DNA of 26,072 nt, from the NCBI GenBank assembly GCA_000512085.1, contig ASPP01004160.1, forward strand, positions 1 to 26,072, written 5' to 3'. Within the stretch, counting starts at the first letter, position 1, and every line of letters begins with the position of its first letter. A program made the position numbers and the translations under genes. Source of the stretch: Reticulomyxa filosa (lineage: Eukaryota > Foraminifera > Reticulomyxidae). The notes beneath the pieces were generated by a model. The model had not been told where the DNA came from, did not search any database, and saw only the letters and a list, made by a program, of their open reading frames with translations. Below are positions 11,982 through 23,212 of the stretch, in pieces.

Positions 11982-12542
11982 ACTTATTTGCATCAGTCAA
12001 ATAAAGTTGAACATGTGGTTGGGCTTGCTTTTTGAAATTGTTTGATCAATCACTAATAATGTTAACGAAAAAAGAGTTAATTCGATCATATTTCTTTTTA
12101 TCTCTTTCTGTTTTAGTGCAATGTTCTTTTTTTTGTTATTGTTTTATTTTCGGCCTAAGACATGTGTGGTTTTTTTATCAACAATATTGTTTTTCTGATC
12201 CAACCGAGAGTATTCAGCACACTGTTCTAATTCATTGTTCTCACTCTGTCATCTAAGAACTTAACTCATTACTTAGCATAATTTTTTTTACAAACTATGC
12301 TATATTTTAGCAAATGTTCTTTCGCTCAGAACACGTTGCTGATTCACACTTAATTGTGGGTTTATTGGCAGGTTTATTTGTACCTGCAGATCTTGAAAAA
12401 TGCAGCACTTCACAAAGGTTTCAACTGTGATAACAATTTAGAAACGAAGAGTACTGGGGGTATGGTTGTAAGGAAAGTGCATTTGTAGCATGAATGCAAA
12501 CTACCCTGTGAAATTTTATTGATTTGATAGTATCGGTTATGA
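11982..12542. other. Intergenic region between transporter and SCC2
   Basis: About 560 bp, AT-rich, with an AATAAA at its start (12000-12005). No open frame here has convincing coding character; a 74-codon frame at 12032-12256 is T-rich chance sequence. The 3' part should carry the SCC2 promoter, but I recognise no element. Confidence 0.5.
12000..12005 (+). terminator. Candidate poly(A) signal AATAAA for the transporter
   Basis: AATAAA lies 19 nt after the TAA at 11979-11981, a typical distance for a compact genome. Confidence 0.5.
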
Positions 12543-15500
12543 ATGACCATGTATACCGAAAAAATAACAGTGTATGAGTTACTTCGAGGGATTTGGCAGG
12601 TGCCACCTGATTTGCTGCAGCAAAGTGTTCCGGTCCCTACGCCATCAGTCCAATCACATTCGGGCTGTGAGGCTTCCGCGTTTTCATTTGTCTCATGGCT
12701 ACAGCAAATGTAAATTGACCACGTAGAAAACAAACAAAAAAGGACAGAGAGGAAATACCTCTGCTGTGTGCACATGCGATGTAATGAAAGAGTACACAAC
12801 AAAATAAGCAATATGGCATAACAACATAGAGAGGATAATGAAGACGAAGAGACAACAAATACATTTAAATTAAAAGACTTGGATGACATTTTGAACGAAG
12901 TGCTTGATTCCAAAAATGACCAACTTTTGATGTGAGCTATAAATATGCTTCATTTATATATATGTATATATATATTTTTAAAATAAAGAAAACGATTTTT
13001 TTTAATTATATGATCAATAGTTAATTATTATCATATTTCCTTCCTTCTTTTCTTCAAACTATATCTTTTTAAAAAGGGTTATCCAAATGAAATGTTGTGA
13101 TAGGGAATGGAGAGACGAGACAGTGAATGACCCAAATGTGTCAAATGAATTGTTGGAGCACATCCATGTATGGACCTCTACTTAAGAAATTTTTTTCGTA
13201 TATTTGCTCCTCTTGGAAGGCTGACACACTTCTTGGGTCAAACTTTAAACAAATACATGACAGAAGCAAAGTGATCGCAATAAAGACAAAACTGACAAAA
13301 AAGAGAATACATCTCAACAAAATGCCAACTGTTCTGTGGCAATTGAGAAAGCTATTGTTGACATCAGTGAGAGTGCGATCGATGATAATAAAAACAAAAA
13401 GAAGATCGTTGCAACAATTGAGAGCAAGGAGAAAGGAACAAAAGTCATCAAAATTGATGGGAGTTCGAGTGAAGAACTAGAACCACAGAAGACGACAATT
13501 CGCAGAAATGAACCACAACCAACACTTTCTAAAAAAAGAAAATTGGGTTTGCCTTTTTTTGTTTTTGTTTTTTTTTTAATCCAATAATAAAGATAAAAAA
13601 AACCTTAAATTTAACAAAATATTTTTGTGACGTCACCTATCACCCTCGGGACTTACACTGAATGTTCCGTTCCGGCTCGGTTCCGGACGTGTTCCGGACG
13701 TGTTCCCGTTTGCATGGATGAACAAAAAAAAAAAAAAGAAGATATCGCTGGCAGAGAAGAACGTGGTAGATGAAGCTGGACCCCCTAAAAAAAGACGAAG
13801 ACATTTGAGGATTAGAACGAAAGAGGAAGACACAGCTGTGAAAGCAAATGAGTGCATAGTGAAAGAGATGAAAGAAGAAGAAGAAAAAGTCGAGCAAGAG
13901 AAACAAAGCAAGATAACAGACAAACACACCGTCGTGGATCTCTCAGAGCCAGAGACGAATGTAGAGACAGCGATAAAGAGAGACAAGGACGAAACAGATA
14001 AAAAAAATGTAGAAGTAATAGAGATAGAATTGGAAGTAGAGACAAAACCGAAATCAAAAGCAAAAAAACAAGAAAAAGAAAAGAAGGAAGAAGAAACGAA
14101 AAAAGAAAAAAAAGACAAAATGAAAACGGAAAAGAAAGAAGAAATGATGAAAGTAGAGGAGACGTATTCAAGTGGGAAAATGCTGGACAATTTGTTAGGA
14201 AAAGAGGAGCTATTGAAATATGGAAATGACTTGTTGCAATTCTTTAATGACAAGTTTCAGATGGATGTGAGCAAAATTCCATTGGAATTGGATCCCATGT
14301 CTCATCATCCGTCCAAGTCCAAAGAGGACAATGAGACATGGGAGATGGATCATCACTTGAATTGGAGCACAATGCAAAAGTTGATTGAGACGATTATTCA
14401 AACAAACGCCATTACAACAGCAACAGCAACAACGACAACAACAGCAACGTCAACAAGCAATACAAAAAACGACAACAAAAGTGAACATAATAACACAAAC
14501 ATTGGCCGCATTGATAACGACAAGCCACGATTGGGCAAACATTTGGAGATAAGTGAATTGGAGAGATTGTTTGGCATTGTGGACGAAGTGTTGGAGAAAG
14601 AATGGAGTGAGACGATGTGTGGCTACAATAACAGCATCAGCGACGAAGAGACACTGCCGACACTCACGTCGCAACTGCAACAGCATGCACTCCAATTGAG
14701 CAAAATCATGCATGCTGCAATAATCGCATTACTGGTCATGAACTGCCAAGACGCTCCCAGAAAACTCATCCAAGAAAACATGCTTCGCAACATTAGCAAG
14801 TTCACACACTTTGTTATCAACCATTTGCTTTCGCCGTGGAAAGATGCAAATCTGCGAGCGGAAAGTTGCTTCACTCCAAAGTTTGAATCCGACTCAGGTT
14901 TTTATGTTTTTATGTTTTATGCACTTTTATCTTTCTTTGTATTAGATATATGTGGTGATATCCTCTACTCTCTTTTGTTCGTCCTTGGTAATGGCCTTGT
15001 TAGCGTGCGATGCAAAGACTCAACGGAAAAAAAACGAGTTGCGACAAACAACAACGGCAATCCCAAAAAGAAAACGAAAAAAACAGACGAGTCAATGGCA
15101 AATGTGGATGACTTTTGGGAAGGAGGGATTGGCGAGCATTTGGCAATGCTGTATTCTCCGATGACCACGTATGTGCTACCTCTGCTATCTCAACTAATCG
15201 AAAAAGAGTCGAACTTGAACGACGGGGACGTCCATCAACTGCTGACGTTGTGCTTCAATTCATTTCGTGTGAGCAACTTCCAACCAGTTCAAGAGAAATG
15301 CGAGGCTGTGATTGAGAGCATTTGGAATCATCCGAAATACCAGCAGTCTCCCGAAATGAGGCAAGATATACTGACAAGAATGCTGGACATGTTCGACGAT
15401 GCCAAATGCGTCACCATTTTTTATACGCTGAAGAATGGAAATTCCATCTTGCTATGCAGCGCCATGGCTTTGCGCATTTTCCAGTCCATGTCTGTGTCGT

Positions 15501-18500
15501 CGCAAGTCCAGCACGTATGGACTGATAAACAGAGAATGGACGAACTGACCACCATTGAGCAGAACTCGCTATTTAAGCAGATCATCATCCATCCTTTCCT
15601 TACCATTCAAACCACTCTCAACCAATTTATTGGAGTTTTGTTTGTTTATTTGTTTGTTATTTTCTCTCTTTCATTTATCATGGTTCTGAAATAACATCAA
15701 TTTTGTGTTGGGTGCAAAAAAAAAAAAAAAAAAAGCAATTACTAAGACATTGCGTGTTCACGCGTGAAAACAAAGATATTTTAAGTGCAATCGTCAGGGA
15801 CTTGTTGTCCGTGTATCAGTTCCCAGAGTGGCCCATTGCAGAAACCTGCTTGTGGATCATCGGCAAATACCTCACGCAGATTTTGAAAAAAGGACAGACT
15901 GCAGTAGCGACGGGTGAAGAAGGGGACGACGAAAATGCCAATAATAATAACAATAATGACAATAATAATGACATAATCGAAAACGACAAAGAAAACAAGT
16001 CTCTCAATAAAATGAGAGTGTACATCATCGATGCATTGACGCAAATTTGTGCATGCGTCAAGCAATGCATTGCCCCTTTTGCAAAGAAGAAAAACTCTGT
16101 CGATGCGTCGAGCAAAGAAAAGAGCGAGAGTGACAGCAAGTCTGACGAACCACGCATTACAATTTCCTGCATTTGTGGCGAAACCAACTACTCCAAAGAG
16201 GAGCCTTTGTTGGTCTGTGTCGACTGCCATACGGCGTCTCACAGGGATTGCGTCGCCGTCTCTCAAAAACTCGAACACGGCAAGTTCTTTGATGAACAGG
16301 ATTGGTGTTGCACGTTTTGCAATGCTCGTCGAGCGGTCATGATCGCATCACGTGAAACAAAACATTTGCAACTCGACAAGTTTTTATCTGTTTATTCGTT
16401 TGCAAAAAAAAAAAACAAACTTACATTTATGACGTGTGTATATTGTGCGAACAGTTTGGATATGGATATGATAAGCAATATTTTATTAATCAATTATTTG
16501 TCTATGCAGTTAAATTGAAACTCAAATGATTTCTTAAATTCTTTTGGATAAATTGTGATCAAAACAAATAACAACCAGAATAAACGGAGACGTGTCGCCA
16601 ATTGAAGCCTCTGCACGTCAGTACCATGTAATGCATTGGCTGACTTCATTGCATCAAACTTACTTGGCAAAGCTCGCTGGCCCGGACACAAAGGCTGAGG
16701 ACGTCATTCTTGACATTGAGTCCAAACAAGCCGTCGTCAAAAGTGACAGTGACGATGAAAGTCGTGAGCATAAACGCGATCGTGGACGAGGACGAGGAAG
16801 AGGTCGAGGTCGCAGACGTGGTCGTGGTCGTGGTCGTGGTCGTGGGCGTCGTCAGAGCGATGATGATGACGACGACGACAATGATGATGACAATAACGAT
16901 GATAGTGATGACAACGACGAAGACTACGAGGAGGCAGCATCGGCTAAACAGAAACGAGGACGAGGACGAGGACGTGGCCGTGGTCGTGGTCGTAGACGTG
17001 GTCGTGGTCGTGGTCAAACAAGGGAAACCAATGGTATATGATCTGTGCCTGTATTATTATCTTTCTTTTAGACAGCAAAGACATGTTGAACGTGGCATAT
17101 AGAAAGTGAAGAAGAGACTACCACGAAAGCGACAAAGGGTCGATCGAAGAGAAAGCAAGGCGATCAAAGTGATAGCAATGACGACGACGAGAAGGAAAAC
17201 CCAAATTCGCAGACGGAAAAAAGGGAAGTGGGAAGAACATCTGATATCAAAATTGACAAAAAGGCACAGCCAGTTAATCCGTTGGCATGGAGCCTATTTT
17301 GCAACTTTTGGCCATTTGAGCAATTTCGCAAGTTTGGAAAGTTGGACTTGCCACATTTCCTGAAAGAGCAGACCATTCGCATCAATGTGCAGTTGTCGAT
17401 GAAACGACGACTCGTCGCAGCCAGTTGCAATGAATATGTCAGTGTGATATTGCACGAGTTGCAACACGCAGTCTCCAAAAATAGAGCCAAGGCTTTGAAA
17501 TCGCTGTTGACGATTGTCAATGTCGATCCAAAGATCTTGCAGTCGAACATGATCAAGCAAATTATTCGAGGCAAGTTGTCCGACAAAGCAATCACCGTTC
17601 GCGAGGCTGCCGTCGATTTGGTAGGCAAGTATGTGCTCCTCTCGTCATCGTCACCGTCGGACTCGACAGACAACGAATCCGAATATTTGCAAATGCTACT
17701 CAAAAGAATTAAAGACGCCGGAGTATCGGTTCGAAAAAAGGTCATTCAAATTTTGCAAGACTTGTGTTGTCTCTCCTTGACACCAACCAGCGGTAAAGGA
17801 AAAAACAACAACAGTGAGATAGGGACAAAACAAAAACAAAAAAAATCAATGACTTGTTTGCAATTGGAGTGTCCCACATGAATAAACATGATTAAAAAAA
17901 ACACATACACACAAAGGTTCGGTGAGATATCATCCAAAATACAATGAAATTTGCTCGGCGTTATTGTCTCGAATGACTGACACAAATGAACGCATAGTGA
18001 AGTTGGTGACGCAAACGTTTGAACAGATGTGGTTCGGTGGACGCACGTCCGGAAACACTACTGCGAATAACGGCGATGAAGTCAGTGAAAGGGACTTTGT
18101 AAGCAGCCGGCAAATTTTAAGCAATCGACTGGTGAAGTTTGATCAATACAATATCAAAGTATATTCCGCCGAGTTTGAGTGCTTGGTGGAACAAATTTGC
18201 AACAGCATTTGTGGAATTGATGACAACAGTCGCAATCGATTGACTGAAGTCATATCCAATATGGTCCAATCCAAAGGGTCCACTTCAAAGTCCATCAAAG
18301 CAGAGCAGCAGAGAGTGTACAGTATTTGCGATGATATGTGCAACGTCACTGTATCCAAGCTTGTCAAGTTTTGTCTTCCCTTTTTTTTTTTTTTAACAAA
18401 TTCAAGGCGAATAATTGTGGAAATATATGTGTACATATACGTATAATCCATACATTAAAAAAAAAACAACAGCAAAGAGAGCTCCAGTTCACCTATAAAT

Positions 18501-21500
18501 TTGTGGGTGTCCACTTTGCATGTGTTTTGCGGTGTCGATGCGTCGCTGCTGGCCAATCACTTTGAAGAAATCTGTTTATGTTTACAAGATCCAACATCGT
18601 CATTGCCATCCAGCACCAATGACAACGCTAGCGTGGTGAAAATGGCCCAGATCATCAGCAAAATTGCACCCTATGTAAAGGCGCCCACAAGGTCGTCCAT
18701 GAACTATTTGCACACTACATTGCGACATATTGTGTGGAGTTTTTCACTGAAAAATTTGAGGAGTGACACTTGCGACGGCACCGTGATGTTGGAGGCGTGC
18801 GTCGAATGCTTTTGCAATGTCGTCAAATATATGTCCAAAGATTACTCGCTATTCGGAAACAATTTGTGCAATTTATTTGAAGTGCTATACTGTCGCTTGC
18901 ACAATGAAATGTGGGCCAATTGCAAAAGCGTCCCTACCGATATGTTGGCTTTGAGGTCGTTGATTTCCTTGAGTTTGTTCGTCAAAAATTTCAACGTCAT
19001 CGAAATCATCCCTCGCTTTGAGTTCAAAAGGAATCTGATTGGATTATCGGACATTGCCGATCAAGATCTTGAAAATTCACACAACCGAGATCTTATCGAG
19101 CCCTCCCCGAAAAAGCCTAATCCAAATGATACATCGAAAAATAATGCAGAGATGCTCTTTCATTTATCGTCCACCGCCAAGTTTTTTTGTGTTTCTATTG
19201 AGTGTATGGCCATCCTTTTTTTTTAAAAAAAATGTTGTTATATATACATATATATTATTTTTTTTGGGGCAAATTAGAGTGTTCTTGCATAATGTGTTCG
19301 AAATGCTTCTGAGATTTGTCTATGCAAAAGACGGATCTATTCCATGCGCCGCGATAATAGGACTGTGTCATTTTTACTCACGTTATTACGTTTTGTTTAT
19401 TAATCACCCACGTTCAGTTGAAGCCTTTCGATATTGCTTATCGCAATCCAAAAATGTCACCTTACAATTTTTCGCTTTACATGCGTTGCACGGGTTCTTG
19501 GTCGCCCATCATCAAACGGAATTATCTGTCCAAAACGTAGCAGTTCACACTGCCAATGACAGTTTGAAATTTTTCTATTTTTTTTTTTTGTTTTGCAAGT
19601 TGGCCAAGTAATATTTTTTGTTTGTTATTTGGAAACGTGTGGGAATTAAAAAGAGCAAAAGCCGAAAAAGAAAAAAATAACGAAGAAGAAGAAGAAGAAA
19701 AAAAATCCAAAGCGAAAGCAAAAGAATGATGACGGGGGCAGTGCGAATGAGGACAGTGATTGGTCTGATTTCTCTTCTTCGAATTCGCTAATTCGCGGTG
19801 CGAATAATGACGATGACGACAATGATGATAACAACAATAATGACGATGAACGTGAAAATGAGGACGTCCGTGGTGACAAGGCGTGGAACAATGCATCAAT
19901 GAACAAACACAATCCTTTAGGTGGGGAAACGACCTTTGGCCATGATACTTGCGCTGCGGAGTTGATTACGGCAATGAATAATATGTCCCCGCTAATTACA
20001 GACTTGACATTTTCCAAACATGGCGATGTCCGCAATGAGAGCACACGTGTCCTTTACGATCTTGTTATGCAGTCTTTGGTGTCTCCAATAGACTTGGTCC
20101 CCAGTATTTTCGCTCTTATGTTTGATTTGCAACACGCCAATATTCGAGAACAATGTCACTTTTTATTAAGCAAATTGGTGCACAAATATCCATCCGTATT
20201 TCGCACTTGCGTCATGGACGGCGTTGTCAAGGCGTTTTTGTTGATCACTACCGTGTTTCAAATTTCTTTTGTAGAAAAAGCGTTGGCATTTGAACAAGAT
20301 GAGAAACAGCAAGGTTTGTTTTTAAGTTTTATTTTACGCCATGTTTTGCTTTATATCTGTATCTATCTATATATATATGTAAATATATATGCATGTGTAT
20401 GTATACAACTCTTTTTTTTTTACTAGTTTCACTTTTCAGTTCACTTGTGCGCATACGTATAATGTGTGATGTATGATGAACACGGAAAAGACCAAATGAA
20501 TAATAAGAAGGTTGTCGGAGTGTTTCAAGATGGGATGAATCGATTGTTTAAGTTGTTTAAACTTTTCCTCGCCACAAGAACATGATATCGCAATTCATTA
20601 GCGAATTAACTCAATACTTTGACTTGGAAAGATTGGTTGATACATTTGCACCCAACACAAAACCGAATTCGTTATCGTTGTCATTGTCGTCTCCGACAAA
20701 AAAAGAAGAAAACAATGATCATGAACATGCTCAAAAGCTTTTGGTGGCCAAACTACAAAGTGTCGAGTTTGCCACATATTTATGTCACATATTGTCTGTC
20801 TTAGATTTTCAAAGTGGTTTGGGTGATCAACCTTATCTTATTTGTTCGACCGTCGATTCATTTATTAAAAACAATATCGGGATTACTACCAATGAATTGA
20901 TATCGCTCTACAAACGTGCGCGTAATCAAACTGAAGATTTTGCTGCTCTTTTTAATCGCTGCTGTGATTGTTTGATATTGATCGTCGCGATTCAATTTCG
21001 TGACTTTTATCTGGTCTTTTTTTTTTGGTTTAATGACGCATGATAATCATGCATGTGTACAAATTAAAAAAATGGTTTGATTTGTTATATGTTTGTGAAA
21101 GGACTTATACGGAATGAATGAGGATTCGCTCCAAAAGTTTAAAGAGCAGGGAGGAAACAAAATGAAAAAAAGACGCCGTGGTAATATTAATAACAGTGCT
21201 CCTATTTCACAAATTCGTAGTGTTTTAAGAAAGAAAAAAACCGGGAAAGAGTTGATATCAGAACCGATTTTCATATTGACACTAAAAGTGGATCAAGCCA
21301 CTGATGAAATTGCCACTGTTCCAAAAAGACACAATAGGCCAAAGACAAAAGAAAAGAAAAATGAAAAGCAACAGTTCACTACAATTATTACCCAAATGAA
21401 GTCTATTTTGGAAAATAATGAATTTGATAAGTTACAAACAATCGCAAATACGTTGGTCGAAGCAGTTCAACTTCATTATAAAGACACAGAGAGAATATAC

Positions 21501-21632
21501 CCATCAGATGACAATCAGTCCGCTTCAGAGGAGAGCAACCATGCCAACGTTAGTTCTGAAGAAGAAAATAACAGCGATTCCGATCCAAGCAAAGAAAAGC
21601 AAGAAGTAAATGAGGAAAGTGAACGCGAATGA
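12543..21632 (+). CDS. SCC2: Cohesin loader Scc2/NIPBL with PHD finger and Gly-Arg/Asp insert
   Basis: Sixteen exons close in frame at about 2,455 aa: 12543-12709, 12830-12931, 13104-13167, 13264-13560, 13739-14897, 14946-15634, 15736-16379, 16579-17033, 17103-17792, 17917-18362, 18480-19180, 19278-19561, 19654-20313, 20427-20470, 20579-21013, 21102-21632. Scc2, with Scc4, loads cohesin onto chromatin and stimulates its ATPase. Family marks are ASARQYHVMHWLTSLHQ, the HEAT segment KALKSLLTIVNVDPKIL...VREAAVDLVGKYVL...VSVRKKVIQILQDLC, ERIVKLVTQTFEQMWF, ADASLL-type WVSTLHVFCGVDASLLANH, VRNESTRVLYDLVMQSLVSP and DLYGMNEDSLQKF. A PHD finger (C-x-C...C-x2-C...H-x2-C...C-x2-C) sits at about 16168-16322, as in plant SCC2. 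Low-complexity inserts are noted separately. The N-terminus (MTMYTEKITVYELL) probably binds Scc4. The ATG is chosen because a TGA directly precedes it in frame. The exon boundary near 13560/13739 is the least certain. The C-tail is acidic. Confidence 0.88.
13628..13635. promoter_or_regulatory. TGACGTCA palindrome in a GC-rich intron block
   Basis: A perfect CRE/ATF-type palindrome sits in SCC2 intron 13561-13738, just before a GC-rich block containing two TTCCGGACGTG copies (13681-13702). In-frame ATGs follow at about 13715-13720. It may mark an internal promoter; this is inference from sequence alone. Confidence 0.3.
13681..13702 (+). repeat. Tandem 11-mer TTCCGGACGTG x2
   Basis: Two adjacent identical 11-nt copies, preceded by the related TTCCGTTCCGGCTCGG, form a GC-rich island in otherwise AT-rich intron sequence of SCC2. 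Confidence 0.8.
16168..16322 (+). other. PHD finger coding segment within SCC2
   Basis: Encodes CICGE, then LVCVDCHTASHRDC and finally WCCTFC, giving the Cys4-His-Cys3 spacing of a PHD zinc finger, a fold that commonly reads histone H3 tails. It lies in exon 15736-16379, upstream of the main HEAT array, and contains no intron. Confidence 0.85.
16780..17025 (+). repeat. Coding (GR)n - (D/N)n - (GR)n repeat in SCC2
   Basis: CGTGGT/CGAGGA-type hexamers encode two Gly-Arg arrays (about 16780-16855 and 16957-17017). They flank an Asp/Asn-rich stretch built on GAT/GAC codons (16858-16935). The frame is shared with the conserved flanking Scc2 sequence, so the repeat is translated. Frames on the other strand here (Thr/Ile-rich) are shadows. 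Confidence 0.9.
19654..19900 (+). other. Lys-rich then Asp/Asn-rich low-complexity insert in SCC2
   Basis: The start of exon 19654-20313 encodes a Lys block (KKKKITKKKKKK), then Ser/Asp and Asp/Asn runs (NDDDDNDDNNNNDDE), before conserved HEAT sequence resumes near 19935. This is the second basic-acidic insert in the protein, and it lies in a loop region of the family. Confidence 0.7.
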
Positions 21633-22164
21633 TGTTTTAGAAATAACTTTTTAGCAAACATACGTTTTTTACTGATTAGTAAAAAAAGAAATTGCACAAG
21701 GTCCATCAAAGATGATTACGCAACAAAGCGTCCTTCTCTTCCAAATACGTCTTTTGAGCATTGTTGTGTAGTGATCATCGTATTTTCCTTTCTTTGTATC
21801 TTTTTTTTCTTTTATTTACTTATTGGTCTGTTTATCTGGGACTTCAATTGACAATATTACGTTTTCTTTTTCACACCAGCTCAATTATTTCATTCATTAC
21901 GCTTTAAATATAAATAATTCGATCCAAGAAAACTGCGGTCATTAGAAAGAGTAACCCTTGTTGTCACATTAACCACATTTGGATAAAAACAATTTTGAAA
22001 AGTTAGAAAATATTATCTTTGTAATGTGACATTACAAAACAAAATTAAAAATTGATGTTATATGCTTTTTTGATAAAGTTAGTAGGTTTGCTGTGAAAAA
22101 AAATGTCATAATGAAAAGAAAGACCAAAGCCGTCACAATAGCACATTGAAAAAAAAATTACATT
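21633..22164. other. Convergent intergenic region
   Basis: This is the shared 3' space of SCC2 (plus) and the 7TM gene (minus). It is AT-rich with no gene. No AATAAA is seen on the SCC2 side; a weaker ATTAAA occurs near 22043. Confidence 0.5.
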
Positions 22165-22169
22165 TTATT
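22164..22169 (-). terminator. Candidate poly(A) signal overlapping the 7TM stop codon
   Basis: On the minus strand AATAAA (plus-strand TTTATT) overlaps the TAA stop at 22165-22167. If used, the 3' UTR would be very short. Confidence 0.25.
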
Positions 22170-23212
22170 TTTTACAAACACAAAGGGAATCAAAAATTGG
22201 CTTAGCAAAAGGAAAGCACAGCAGCATGGTTGTAGCATTGGCACAAAGATCAATAGCGGCCATTGACCAAGTTATTGGGGTCAAAGCAGGAATCAGAGCA
22301 CAAGCATATACCATTACGGTAAACAATTCAGAAATCAGAAACAGCTGCAGCAATTTTTTGAGGTAAGATTTTAGCTGTTGTTCGATCGAGTTCCCTGCGA
22401 CCTCCTTACTTACCTAACAACAAAAAAAATTTGTCGATTGAGTTATGCCTCCAAAAAAATGTCATAACTCTTACACTCACTTTTGTTTTGACACTCCAAA
22501 AAAGAGGAAAGGTCAGTTTTTTATTTGTCGACAAAACTTTGTGAATATAATAAATCAAAAACGCGAAAGAAGTGACATTCCAAAATAAATGACAAATCAC
22601 TGTAATTACAAGCATAATCTCTTCAATCTGGTCGGTATTAGAGCACTTACCAGTTTGTACACGTATATTATGCATAATGATAGCAGCGCCAAATGTAGCC
22701 GCAGGAGCAATTCCAAAAAAAAATTGTTTACATTTTGACAGTTCAAGCACACTACCACGAAGCAAAATGATTGCCCGAACTAGATAAAAGGAAAAAAAAA
22801 CCCCATCCGTAAATACTCTTATATACGATACGTATAATGCGCGCCCACATGCTTTACCAGGCAGGATGCCAAGCCCAAACATAAACCTTTCAACACAACT
22901 TCCGAAACAGACGATGCAACTGCCAACAATGTATAAAGTTACAATCCATTTTAATTTTCTATCAACATCGTATCTTGGTAATTTTTCTTCTATAGCTATG
23001 CTTACACTAACTTCTTTTTCATCCGTTGGTGAGGATGTTGGAATACTCTTACTCACGTCTGTCTGCAGCCTCAATTTTTGCCAGTTCCATAAATATTTCC
23101 ACGTTGTGTACAACAAAAATAGGCAGTACAAAGCAGATACAGTGTTCACAACAATAGTCGTTGTAAACCAACGTATTGACGCTAAGCCTGTCCTCCTTGT
23201 GTCAAAATACAT
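22165..23212 (-). CDS. Seven-transmembrane receptor-like protein, 326 aa
   Basis: Two exons, 23212-22481 and 22413-22165, are joined in phase 0 across a 67-nt intron with a strong GTGAGT donor and TTGTTAG acceptor. The product has seven hydrophobic helices: WFTTTIVVNTVSALYCLFLL, WIVTLYIVGSCIVCFGSCV, VFTDGVFFSFYLVRAIILL, FGIAPAATFGAAIIMHN, MLVITVICHLFWNVTSFAFL, LLQLFLISELFTVMVYACAL and ITWSMAAIDLCANATTMLL. There is a short N-terminus of about 20 residues, a polar loop 1 and a short Cys/Lys tail. A Cys before TM3 (GKACGRALY) and one in loop 4-5 (GKCSNTD) could form the disulphide usual in G-protein-coupled receptors. There is no clear DRY or NPxxY, so the family is unassigned. The start is the first ATG in a long open frame. 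Confidence 0.72.

Noticed and set aside
12032-12256. Small plus-strand open frame in the intergenic space
   Set aside because: Very T-rich, no domain and no flanking signals. Best explained by base composition.
13633-14253. Long minus-strand Ser/Phe-rich frame
   Set aside because: Antisense shadow of the Lys/Glu-rich exon of SCC2.
16646-17017. Thr/Ile-rich minus-strand frame and Val-rich plus-strand frame over the GR repeat
   Set aside because: They are shadows of the repeat. The GR/Asp frame is continuous with conserved Scc2 sequence on both sides.
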